A stretch of DNA of 64,000 nt, taken from Acidobacteriota bacterium. GTDB lineage: Bacteria > Acidobacteriota > Vicinamibacteria > Vicinamibacterales > SCN-69-37. Below the pieces are notes generated by a model. It made no database searches. It was not told the origin of the DNA and was given only the letters and a program-made list of their open reading frames with translations. Positions 9,009-16,714 of the stretch are shown piece by piece. The position numbers were made by a program, and so were the translations under genes. The DNA lies in the NCBI GenBank assembly GCA_016716905.1, contig JADJUS010000022.1, positions 372,001 through 436,000 on the forward strand, given 5' to 3'. Positions within the stretch are counted from its first letter, which is position 1, and each line of letters starts with the position of its first letter.

Positions 9009-10044
9009 GTTCTACCTGGTGGACGCGATGGAAGTGGCCAATTTCGCTCCCATCCTTCAGGCGCTCCGCGCAAAGGGCGTGGATGCGCGGATGGTGGCGG
9101 CGGACGCCGACATCAATACCGCGTCTTCTGGCTGGTTCGACGTGCAGAACGCGCGGGATCTTCTTGCAGGGCAGGGTCTGCCGTTTTCAACAGCGCCTGA
9201 CTACGGTTCCGAGGCTGCCGTCACCACCCAGCGGTCCGTCCATCTTCGTGGGTACCGGGGCCGCAAGGTGCGGCTGATGTATACGATCGGGCCCTATGAC
9301 AGCGAAAACCTGCAGGCATCGAGGGCGCAGGGCTTCGATGCTGTCTTGCTGCAGGGACCCTATGCCCGTCCGTTTCTCTCCCGCTGGCTCGATCCGTCTC
9401 GCGTGATCGTGACGGGCTTTCCCAAGTACGACGACTTCTTCGCGCACCGTGTCGACGCGTCTGCCGTCAGGCACGCCCTGAGGTTGAACCAGACGGATCA
9501 GGTCGTCGCCTACGTCCCAACCTGGGAGTCGAGATCGTCGATAGACCTCTTCTTTCAGTCGATCGAGGCACTGGCGGGAACGGACGGCATCCAGGTGTTG
9601 GTCAAGCCCCACCATTGCACGCCGCGCTTTGAGCCGGAGCGCTACGAGCGGCTGCAGCAGGCCGCCAACGCCCGGCTGCTGCCCGCCGGCTTTCCGAGTG
9701 CGGAACTGTTCAGCATCTGCGATCTGGCCATAGTCGACGCTCTCAGCGGCGCGCTCGGCGAGGCCATTCTGACGAATCCGGAACGCGCCCTGATCTGTCT
9801 CTGTCCGGATTCTGATCTGCTCAGATCCCAGCCGACCCCGCTCCCACAGGAGATCGGCCCCATGATGACGCACCCGCAGGAGCTGCCTGGTGTGGCGCGA
9901 GCGGTATTGGCAGGCGGTCGCTCACGCGCGGCACAGATCAGCGCCCGGCGCGCCCTGAGGGATCAGCTCTTTGCGCACACCGACGGCACGGCCGCCGCCC
10001 GGGCGGCGTCCGCGATCATCGATCTGATCACCGGCGACGCGTAG
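8998..10044 (+). CDS. CDP-glycerol glycerophosphotransferase-like protein
   Basis: About 348 residues. The order of segments LRGYRGRKVRLMYT, VLLQGPYARPFL, VIVTGFPKYDDFF, VVAYVPTWESRSS, IQVLVKPHHCTPRF and CDLAIVDALSGALGEAI resembles the TagB/TagF (Glyphos_transf) fold, in which polyol phosphates are moved from CDP-activated donors. The usual D(Y/S)SS near the last motif is replaced by DALSGA, so it is a divergent member and function is tentative. The start is uncertain: TTG 8998 or ATG 9028. It converges on a CDP-forming nucleotidyltransferase, which supports a phosphodiester-modification role. Confidence 0.55.
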   Translation: MRVEFYLVDAMEVANFAPILQALRAKGVDARMVAADADINTASSGWFDVQNARDLLAGQGLPFSTAPDYGSEAAVTTQRSVHLRGYRGRKVRLMYTIGPYDSENLQASRAQGFDAVLLQGPYARPFLSRWLDPSRVIVTGFPKYDDFFAHRVDASAVRHALRLNQTDQVVAYVPTWESRSSIDLFFQSIEALAGTDGIQVLVKPHHCTPRFEPERYERLQQAANARLLPAGFPSAELFSICDLAIVDALSGALGEAILTNPERALICLCPDSDLLRSQPTPLPQEIGPMMTHPQELPGVARAVLAGGRSRAAQISARRALRDQLFAHTDGTAAARAASAIIDLITGDA

Positions 10045-10059
10045 GCACCGCGCAGCCCC

Positions 10060-10833
10060 TCAGGACAGGAACATCGCCTCGGCTCTGGCGAGGTCGTCCG
10101 GGGTGTCGATCTCAGCCCATTTCCTGCCGGTGACATCAACAGCCGTCACGCGGACAGCGCCGGCGTGAATGCAGCGGCCGAGCGCGTCTTCGTAGAAGTG
10201 ATTGAGTGCGCCCGCCTCGATGTATTCGCGCATGGCCGGCTCGAAGTGCTCGCACCACGTGGACCGAGAAAAGGAGGAGAGATTCACCGTCTTTCGCAGA
10301 CTCGTTCGATCCTCGCCCGCCATGTGCGCCCCGAGGACAAGGCGCGTGACCTCGCCGTGGGCGGAGACCTCGACCCCCGTGCCGTTCATCTCTCCGGTGT
10401 AGGCGGACACAATCAACCGATCGGGCTCGACGAGTGGTTCCAGGACGGCTCGTTCCACGAACAGATCGCTCTCCAGCAGCATGAACGGCGGTGCGATCAG
10501 CTCACGGGCGAGCCAGAGCGAGTAGATGTTGTTGGTGGTCCGGTAGTCCGGGTTTTCGACGAAGCGAAACACCAGGCGCCGGTTCATGCGCCGAAGGTGA
10601 TTGACCAGGACATCGTGAAGATGGCCGGTGACGACCACGAGCTCTTCGACGCCGATCGACTCCAGGATCTCGCACAGGTTATCCACGATCGGAGTCCCGG
10701 CAACCTCAGCCAGGCACTTGGGTCTGGAATCCATGCGCCGGCCGAGCCGCCTGCCCGCGCCCGCCGCCAGCAGAACGGCCTGCCTGCACGTCATCGTGGG
10801 CGCGGCGCCCACGGACTCGCCGGCGAAATTCAC
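10060..10833 (-). CDS. LicC-like sugar/choline-phosphate cytidylyltransferase
   Basis: NTP-transferase fold protein of 257 residues. The nucleotide-binding signature AVLLAAGAGRRLGRRM with RPKCLAEVAGTPI lies at about residues 18-50. The NPDYRTTNNIYSLWLA and MLLESDLFVE segments resemble phosphocholine cytidylyltransferase LicC and its relatives (2-aminoethylphosphonate or polyol-phosphate cytidylyltransferases), and KWAEIDTPDDLARAE closes the domain. The ATG overlaps the htpX stop as ATGA, so it is downstream of htpX in one transcript. The alcohol-phosphate substrate is not known. The convergent CDP-glycerol-type transferase suggests the CDP product is used there. Confidence 0.72.
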   Translation of the reverse strand: MNFAGESVGAAPTMTCRQAVLLAAGAGRRLGRRMDSRPKCLAEVAGTPIVDNLCEILESIGVEELVVVTGHLHDVLVNHLRRMNRRLVFRFVENPDYRTTNNIYSLWLARELIAPPFMLLESDLFVERAVLEPLVEPDRLIVSAYTGEMNGTGVEVSAHGEVTRLVLGAHMAGEDRTSLRKTVNLSSFSRSTWCEHFEPAMREYIEAGALNHFYEDALGRCIHAGAVRVTAVDVTGRKWAEIDTPDDLARAEAMFLS

Positions 10834-11660
10834 TGAAACTGCAAGCGCATGAGCGCGTCGACGCGCGCCTGGGTGGGCGGGTGGGTGGAGAACAGCGAAC
10901 TGAACCCCTTGCCCGTCAGCGGCGACACGATGAACATGTGCGCTGTGGCCTGGTTGGCGTCCATCGGAATCTGCTTCGACCCGGCTTCGAGGCGCTTGAG
11001 GGCCTGGGCGAGGCCGACGGGCGACCCGGCGATTTGCGCGCCCGTGCGATCGGCCACAAACTCCCGCGACCTGGAGACAGCCATCTGAATCAGTGACGCG
11101 GCAATCGGCGCCAGCAGCATGGTGGCGATCAGTGCGATCGGGCTCGGCCCGTTCTCGCGGTCGCGGCCACCGCCGCCAAAAAACATCGCAAACTGCGCCA
11201 GCATGGTGATCGCAGCGCCGATTGTGGCCGCCACACTGCTGATCAGGATGTCGCGGTTCTTCACGTGGGCCAGTTCGTGGGCCATGACACCTTCGAGCTC
11301 GCTGTCAGACAGAAGCCGCATGATGCCTTCGGTGGCCGCGACGGCCGCGTGCTGCGGATTCCGGCCGGTGGCAAACGCGTTCGGAGACATGTCGGGGATC
11401 ACGTAGACCTTGGGCATGGGCAGTTCCGCGCGGCGGGCCAGACGGGCGGTCATGTCGTACAACCGGTGCCCGGCCTGCACTTCCTGCGCGCGATACATCT
11501 TCAGCACGATCTTGTCGGAAAACCAGTAGCTGCCGATGTTCATCACCACCGCAATGCCAAACGCAATCACCAGGCCGGACTGTCCACCCAGCACCGTACC
11601 CACGGTCAGGAACAAGCCACTCAATGCGCCCAGCAACACGACCGTCTTCAAACCACTCAT
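10830..11660 (-). CDS. htpX: Protease HtpX (M48 family)
   Basis: Membrane zinc metalloprotease of 276 residues that degrades misfolded membrane proteins. Two N-terminal membrane segments (residues 6-24 and 29-46) precede the HELAH zinc motif at residues 128-132. Two more hydrophobic stretches surround GAAITMLAQFAMFFGGGG and IALIATMLLAPIAASL. The third ligand is in SREFVADRTG. ATG 11660 is chosen. GGAG lies 10 bp upstream of it, and the GTG at 11669 is an alternative. A CATAAT -10-like box (11699-11694) lies upstream. It is followed with 4-bp overlap by the cytidylyltransferase gene. Confidence 0.93.
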   Translation of the reverse strand: MSGLKTVVLLGALSGLFLTVGTVLGGQSGLVIAFGIAVVMNIGSYWFSDKIVLKMYRAQEVQAGHRLYDMTARLARRAELPMPKVYVIPDMSPNAFATGRNPQHAAVAATEGIMRLLSDSELEGVMAHELAHVKNRDILISSVAATIGAAITMLAQFAMFFGGGGRDRENGPSPIALIATMLLAPIAASLIQMAVSRSREFVADRTGAQIAGSPVGLAQALKRLEAGSKQIPMDANQATAHMFIVSPLTGKGFSSLFSTHPPTQARVDALMRLQFQ

Positions 11661-11734
11661 GTGTGCCACTCTCCAAGTTGGTGTAGAGCCTCAATTATGC
11701 CACGCGGACCAAACCGGTCCGAATGGCGTCTTGT

Positions 11735-11740
11735 TATACT
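11735..11740 (+). promoter_or_regulatory. Extended -10 promoter element (putative leaderless start)
   Basis: TATACT preceded by TG (TGTTATACT) ends 8 bp before the ATG at 11749, so transcription would begin about 2 nt before the start codon. No -35 match and no Shine-Dalgarno sequence is visible. Confidence 0.45.
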
Positions 11741-11748
11741 GACGACTA

Positions 11749-12228
11749 ATGCGGATGACACGTTTCATCGCCTGGGGTTGCGCGACTGTGTGTGTCGTGG
11801 CGGGCGAAGCGCGCATGGGCGCGCAGGTGCCGGTGCCGTTCCCGGGCGCCGGCCGTGGCGCCGCGCCGGTACAGACCGCTCCGGATCTGTCTGCGGGGGT
11901 GCCGCTCTATCCAGCCGCGCAGTTCCTTGAGACGTTTGATGCCGGCAAGGGCCAGCAATACCACCTGTATGGCACCGACGCGCCGTTCGGGGAGATCGTG
12001 ACGTATTACAAGACCACGCTCAAGAACAGTGGCCGCGTGATCTTCCAGGGGCCGCTCATGCACCAGTTCGACCTGGGCCGCTTCCAGGAAGACACGATGG
12101 CGTATCCGCCGAGTGTGGTGGTGAAGGACTACACCTGGAACGGGCAGGCGGGCTACCTGCACGTATCAGGCACGACCAGCACCCGTTACAAAACGATCAT
12201 CCAGATCGTCAAGCCGCCCGAGCGCTGA
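11749..12228 (+). CDS. Secreted hypothetical protein
   Basis: Not assigned to a family. The 159-residue product begins with a signal peptide (about residues 1-25, ending near ARMGAQV), then a short Pro/Gly-rich linker (PFPGAGRGAAPV). A compact mixed domain follows with YHLYGTDAPFGEIVTYYKTTLKNSG and a C-terminal STRYKTIIQIVKPP strand. This layout resembles small periplasmic domains that read a time- or mass-like difference between strands, but no catalytic motif is seen. It is divergent from htpX (88 bp apart) and probably has its own promoter just before the ATG. A second in-frame ATG lies at 11755. Confidence 0.7.
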   Translation: MRMTRFIAWGCATVCVVAGEARMGAQVPVPFPGAGRGAAPVQTAPDLSAGVPLYPAAQFLETFDAGKGQQYHLYGTDAPFGEIVTYYKTTLKNSGRVIFQGPLMHQFDLGRFQEDTMAYPPSVVVKDYTWNGQAGYLHVSGTTSTRYKTIIQIVKPPER

Positions 12229-12254
12229 CGCGGTTTTTGTTGGAGGTCGCGGGG

Positions 12255-12332
12255 GGCTGTCCGGGAACCGGCTTGGAGCCGGGAGCGCAGGACATCCGCC
12301 TGCGCCCCCGAAGCCGGCCGGACAACCCAGCC
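12255..12332. terminator. Large nested imperfect palindrome between convergent genes
   Basis: Three pairs of arms nest around one centre: TGTCCGG (12258-12264) with CCGGACA (12318-12324), CCGGCTT (12268-12274) with AAGCCGG (12311-12317), and GCGCAGG (12285-12291) with CCTGCGC (12299-12305) around a 7-nt loop. It sits in the 171-bp gap between convergent genes, so a bidirectional terminator is the simplest reading. No T-run follows. A REP-type repeat or small RNA is possible. Confidence 0.5.
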
Positions 12333-12399
12333 GCGAACACTGTAAGCATCTCCTGGCCGCATGACGTCCGGATGTCGGACCAGGAACACGCCGGTTAAA

Positions 12400-15300
12400 T
12401 CAGAATCGCACCTTCACACCCAGCTGCACCTGCCGGGGGTCATATGTGGAGGTGATGGTGCCGAACCCCGCCGCGCTGCGATTGCCATTGGGCGCGCGGA
12501 AGTTTGCGCGGTTCATCAGGTTGAACACCTCCAGGCGGAACTCCATCTGGCTCGCCCGCCACGGCATCGTCACATTCTTCGACAGCGCCATGTCGATCTG
12601 CCACACGGCGGGTCCTCGCACGTTGTTGCGTGGAGCATTGCCGAACGGCTGGCTGGGGTCGGTGGGAATCACCACCGCGTCCTTGTTGAACCAGTTCGTG
12701 ATGGACCGCTGGCCTTCAGGCGCCATCGGATCCCCCACCAGGTTCGGCCGATAGATGTTCGCCCCGCGGAAATCCTGCTGGATGCCCGACACCGCGAACG
12801 CCGTGCCGGCCGTGTACGTGAACGTCACCGGGTCGCCGGCATACACGCTGTTGATGGCCGCGAGCTGCCATCCACCGAGCAGCACATCCAGAGCCGGCGA
12901 GATGCCGCCCAGGAAGCGCCGGCCACGACCCACCGGCACTTCCCACACCAGACTGGTCGTGCTGTTGAACGGCTGGTGATACCCCGAGAGGCCGTAATCG
13001 GCGTCCATGTTGTAGAAGTCCTGCGGCGCCGGCGCGTTGCCATTGGCGTTCTCGAGCGACCCCGCGCCATTGTCCTTGCTCTCCGAGAGCGTCAGCGAGC
13101 TGAGGAACATCAGGCCACCGCGAGCACGCCATTCCAGCTTGGCCTGAAGGGCCTTGTACGCCGACTTGCCGCCGTTGAACGCGTACGTGATGTCCGCAAA
13201 CTGCGGAATCGGCCTGCGCGCCTGCAGCGCAATCGTTCCAGCGGCGTTGTTGGGCGTGGCCTGGTTGTAGTTGGCGAACAGCAGCAGGCCGTCAGCCTTG
13301 TTGCCGACGTACGCGAGGTCCACCACCACGTTGCGGAACAATTCGCGCTGGACGGACACGTACCAGCTCTGCACGCGACTGGACCGGTAGTCCTCGGGCA
13401 TGTAGGTAATGTTGGCGGCCAGCGGATTGAACTTGCTGGGGTCGGTCAGGTCGGCCGGGTAACCCTGCTGGGTGGTCCGGAACGTCGGGTCGAGAGGATT
13501 GCCCTGCACCACAACCGCGTTGACCACCTGCGGGCCGTTGATGGGCAGAATGTTGGCGCCGCCCGCGCGGTGAAAGTGCACGTAGCTGATGCCGTACCCG
13601 CCGCGGAACACCGTTTCAGGTGTGAGGGTGTACGCAAGACCCAGACGAGGCCCGAAGTTGTTCCGGTCGGGATTGATCGTGGACCGGTCCTTCAGGCTGC
13701 CGTCGCGGGCCATCACCATCTTCAACCCGGCGGGATCAAAATTCGAGAGCACGTTGTTCTTCTCCCACATCGGCGTGGCGTATTCGTACCTGAGCCCCAG
13801 GTTGACGGTCAGGCGGTCGCTGACGCGGATGTCATCCTGGGCGTACAGGAAGTGCATGTTCTGGCGCATGTCCGCCACCAGGATGTTGCTGAGGGCGAAG
13901 GTACCCCGCATCCCGAACATGAAGTCGGCCAGGTTGAACACGTTGTTGGCCGCCGCGCCGGTGGGACGCGAGAACTGGCTCGCGTACTGGTCGCGGCCGT
14001 AGAGCGGATTGACGTCCTGGACCTGCGTCTGGATGTGCTGGAATTCGTATCCGGCCTTCGCGGAGTGACGCCCCCAGCTGCGGGTGTAGTTGATCTTGGG
14101 ATTAAAGACGGTCGGCCACTGCCACTGCGGATTGGTCGCCTGACGGCCAAGCGTGGTGTAGCCGGTAATGAGCTGTGAAGGCAGGCCGCCGGCGACCCTG
14201 GGGTCGGTCGGCAGGCCACTGATGCCGTACGCGTCAAGCGCGGACGCTGATCCCAGGGCCGGTGGATTCTTGCCGGCCTCAGTCCGCGACCACCCGAATC
14301 TGAACTCGAGGAGCGAACTGCTATCCACCACGTAGGTGGACCCCACGGCAATTTGGAGGTTGTCCGCGTAGGTGGTGCCGTTCCCGTCGCCTCCGGATGG
14401 CCCGGGTATTCCGGCCTGATCGAGAATCTCGGCCGATCGCCATCCGAACCGTCCAAACGACGTCCAGTTCGGGTTGATCACCACATCAATCTTGCCGCCG
14501 GCCTTGTTGCTCACCGTCTTCTGCGTCGTCAGCGCCACGTAGTTGTTGGCCGTGCCTGACGATGTGGGTTCGGGAAGATCTCGCAGGACCTTGGCCGCAA
14601 ATGCCGACATCGGCACCGGAGTGCCGGCCGGATACACCTGGCCCGTCTGCGGATGGCGAACCGCCACGGTGAACACACCATTCCGCTGTTCCATGGTCGG
14701 AATCGTCGAGGTGGACACGGTGGTGCGGTTCTGACGCAACCCCTCAAAGTCCCCGAAGAAGAATGCCTTGTTGCGCGCCAGGGGCCCGCCGATGACGCCG
14801 CCGAACTGATTGCGGTCGAAGGTGGGCTCCTGTCCGGCTGTAGGTTTGAAATAGCCTTCGGACGTCAGGGAGCTGTCACGGAAAAATTCCCAGGCGCCCA
14901 GGTGAAACTGGTTGTTGCCGCTGCGATACGCGACATTGACGGTGGCGCCGGCCGCGCGGCCGTACTCCGCACTCATGTTGTTGGTCACCACCTGGAACTC
15001 GCCGACCGCGTCAGGTGCAGGCTGCATGACCTGGTTCGAGAATCCCTGGTTGCTGGTGCCGTACGCATTGTTGTCCACACCATCAATCAGGAAGTTGTTG
15101 AAGGTGCTGCGCAACCCGTTGACGTTGAACGACCCTTCCCGCGACGACGAGAGGGCCGAGGGGCGCACACCGGTCGTCAGGAGCGCAAGGGCGGAATACT
15201 CACGATTGATGACCGGAAGCTTTTGCAGGTCGCCGCCCCGAATCGTCTGGCCGCGCTGGCTGGTGTCGGTATCGAGGACGTCGGTGCCGGCGCTCACGGT

Positions 15301-15657
15301 CACCGTTTCAGTTAACGCGCCGATGGCCAGCGAGAGGTCCACGCGCCGCCGCGAGCCGATGCTGACTTGCACGTTGTCGGCCATCGCCAGGGAAAAGCCG
15401 GCCTTCTCTGCGGTCACCACGTAGGTGCCGATGCGCACCGTGAAAAATTCGTAGGTGCCTGACGCATCCGTCATGGTCGTGGCGCTCACGCCGGTTGCTG
15501 CATTCGTCAACGTCACTTTCGCAGCCGCCACCACCGCGCCGGACCCGTCGGACACGATACCTACCACGGCCGCGGTCTCGAACTGCGCGTACGCAGAGAC
15601 CGGAAGGCACCACATCAAGACTGCACACACACTCAGACGAACCACTCGCTTCAACAT
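12400..15657 (-). CDS. Oar-like TonB-dependent outer-membrane protein with carboxypeptidase regulatory-like domain
   Basis: About 1085 residues. Signal peptide (MLKRVVRLSVCAVLMWCLPV...AYAQ), then a carboxypeptidase-regulatory-like Ig domain (AAVVGIVSDGSGAVVAAAKVTLTN; seen at residues about 25-105). A TonB plug follows (GLRSTFNNFLIDGVDNN, DAVGEFQVVTNNMSAEYGRAAG). The long beta-barrel ends in a C-terminal KVRF typical of outer-membrane proteins. Such Oar-like proteins are abundant in Acidobacteria and are thought to import or sense large oligomers; the ligand here is unknown. The start is decided by GGAGGA at 15669-15664, which is 6 bp from ATG 15657 but directly abuts the in-frame ATG at 15663. 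Confidence 0.92.
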   Translation of the reverse strand: MLKRVVRLSVCAVLMWCLPVSAYAQFETAAVVGIVSDGSGAVVAAAKVTLTNAATGVSATTMTDASGTYEFFTVRIGTYVVTAEKAGFSLAMADNVQVSIGSRRRVDLSLAIGALTETVTVSAGTDVLDTDTSQRGQTIRGGDLQKLPVINREYSALALLTTGVRPSALSSSREGSFNVNGLRSTFNNFLIDGVDNNAYGTSNQGFSNQVMQPAPDAVGEFQVVTNNMSAEYGRAAGATVNVAYRSGNNQFHLGAWEFFRDSSLTSEGYFKPTAGQEPTFDRNQFGGVIGGPLARNKAFFFGDFEGLRQNRTTVSTSTIPTMEQRNGVFTVAVRHPQTGQVYPAGTPVPMSAFAAKVLRDLPEPTSSGTANNYVALTTQKTVSNKAGGKIDVVINPNWTSFGRFGWRSAEILDQAGIPGPSGGDGNGTTYADNLQIAVGSTYVVDSSSLLEFRFGWSRTEAGKNPPALGSASALDAYGISGLPTDPRVAGGLPSQLITGYTTLGRQATNPQWQWPTVFNPKINYTRSWGRHSAKAGYEFQHIQTQVQDVNPLYGRDQYASQFSRPTGAAANNVFNLADFMFGMRGTFALSNILVADMRQNMHFLYAQDDIRVSDRLTVNLGLRYEYATPMWEKNNVLSNFDPAGLKMVMARDGSLKDRSTINPDRNNFGPRLGLAYTLTPETVFRGGYGISYVHFHRAGGANILPINGPQVVNAVVVQGNPLDPTFRTTQQGYPADLTDPSKFNPLAANITYMPEDYRSSRVQSWYVSVQRELFRNVVVDLAYVGNKADGLLLFANYNQATPNNAAGTIALQARRPIPQFADITYAFNGGKSAYKALQAKLEWRARGGLMFLSSLTLSESKDNGAGSLENANGNAPAPQDFYNMDADYGLSGYHQPFNSTTSLVWEVPVGRGRRFLGGISPALDVLLGGWQLAAINSVYAGDPVTFTYTAGTAFAVSGIQQDFRGANIYRPNLVGDPMAPEGQRSITNWFNKDAVVIPTDPSQPFGNAPRNNVRGPAVWQIDMALSKNVTMPWRASQMEFRLEVFNLMNRANFRAPNGNRSAAGFGTITSTYDPRQVQLGVKVRF

Positions 15658-15776
15658 GCTCATTCCTCCGCGAACGAAGCTAACGGGCGGGCGAGACGAC
15701 CGTGTGAGGACGTTGCAGCATTCTGGTAACGACACGTGTCACGCGATTGTCATGACCGGCGGGTAGCGTGATCGCC

Positions 15777-16712
15777 ATGAACGTTCGTACTCGCGTGATT
15801 TGCACAGTCCTCTTGTCTGCCACCTTCCTGGCGGTGAGCTCCGAGGCCCGCCAGCCGTGGATTACCAAACGCGTCGTCGCTCACCGCGGCGCGTCCTCTT
15901 ACGCGCCGGAACACACGGCGGCCGCGTACAGGTTGGCGATGTCGCAAGGAGCCGACTATGTCGAACAGGATCTGGCGGTGACGAAGGACGGCGTGCTTGT
16001 GTGCCTCCACGACGACACGCTCGAACGCACCACGAATGTTGAAGAAGTGTTTCCGGATCGTTCGTCAACCGACGGGTCAGGCCGGACCCAATGGCTGGTC
16101 GCCGACTTCACCCTCGCCGAGATCAAGCAGTTGGACGCGGGCAGCTGGTTTGACCCGAAGTTCGCCGGTGAACGTGTGCTCACGTGGGACGAAGCCGTGG
16201 ACCTGGTCTGGGACAAGGCCGGAATGTTTCCCGAACTCAAGGCGCCGTCGCTTTATCGCGAGCGTGGCGTCGACATCGTCGCGTTGTTTGCCTCGGCGGT
16301 GCGGCGACGGAATATGGATGTCCGGACGCCTGCAGGGTCAATGCCGAGACTGAGGGTGCAGTCGTTCGACGAGCAGGCGGTGCGGGAACTGGCCACTGCG
16401 CTTCCGAACATCCCAAGGACGTTCCTCTTTGGGCGCGGTGCGCTCGTAGAGCGGTGGTTGTCGTCCGTCGAGCGGGTGAAAGAAGTGGCGCAATTCGCGA
16501 GCGACCTCAGTCCCACCAAGGCCATCGTGGAAGCACAGCCCGCAGTGGTGGACTGGGCCCACGCCGCCGGGCTCACGGTCACGCCCTACACCTTTCGATC
16601 TGGCGCCACCGGCCGGTTCCCCAACGTTGAGGCCGAGATGCGGTACTTCCTGTATGAGTTGCGCGTGGACGCGCTGTTCACCGATAACCCGGACAAGTTT
16701 CCGCGGCGCTGA
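15777..16712 (+). CDS. glpQ: Secreted glycerophosphodiester phosphodiesterase
   Basis: GDPD-family TIM-barrel enzyme of about 311 residues that hydrolyses glycerophosphodiesters to glycerol-3-phosphate and an alcohol. A signal peptide ends near SSEARQ. Signature residues are VVAHRGASSYAPEHT, GADYVEQDLAVTKDG and LHDDTLERTTN (the HRG, E-x-D and HD catalytic/metal motifs); MFPELKAP and DALFTDNPDKF mark the later strands. GTG 15768 is an alternative start. It diverges from the Oar-like gene with a 119-bp gap. With the CDP-glycerol-type transferase at 9 kb it suggests phosphodiester chemistry at the cell surface, though no direct link is shown. Confidence 0.88.
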   Translation: MNVRTRVICTVLLSATFLAVSSEARQPWITKRVVAHRGASSYAPEHTAAAYRLAMSQGADYVEQDLAVTKDGVLVCLHDDTLERTTNVEEVFPDRSSTDGSGRTQWLVADFTLAEIKQLDAGSWFDPKFAGERVLTWDEAVDLVWDKAGMFPELKAPSLYRERGVDIVALFASAVRRRNMDVRTPAGSMPRLRVQSFDEQAVRELATALPNIPRTFLFGRGALVERWLSSVERVKEVAQFASDLSPTKAIVEAQPAVVDWAHAAGLTVTPYTFRSGATGRFPNVEAEMRYFLYELRVDALFTDNPDKFPRR

Positions 16713-16714
16713 GT

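Noticed and set aside
12361..14178. 605-codon open frame on the plus strand, antisense to the Oar-like gene
   Set aside because: It is a shadow of the GC-rich coding strand. It has no signal, domain or ribosome site and is rich in Arg, His and Val.
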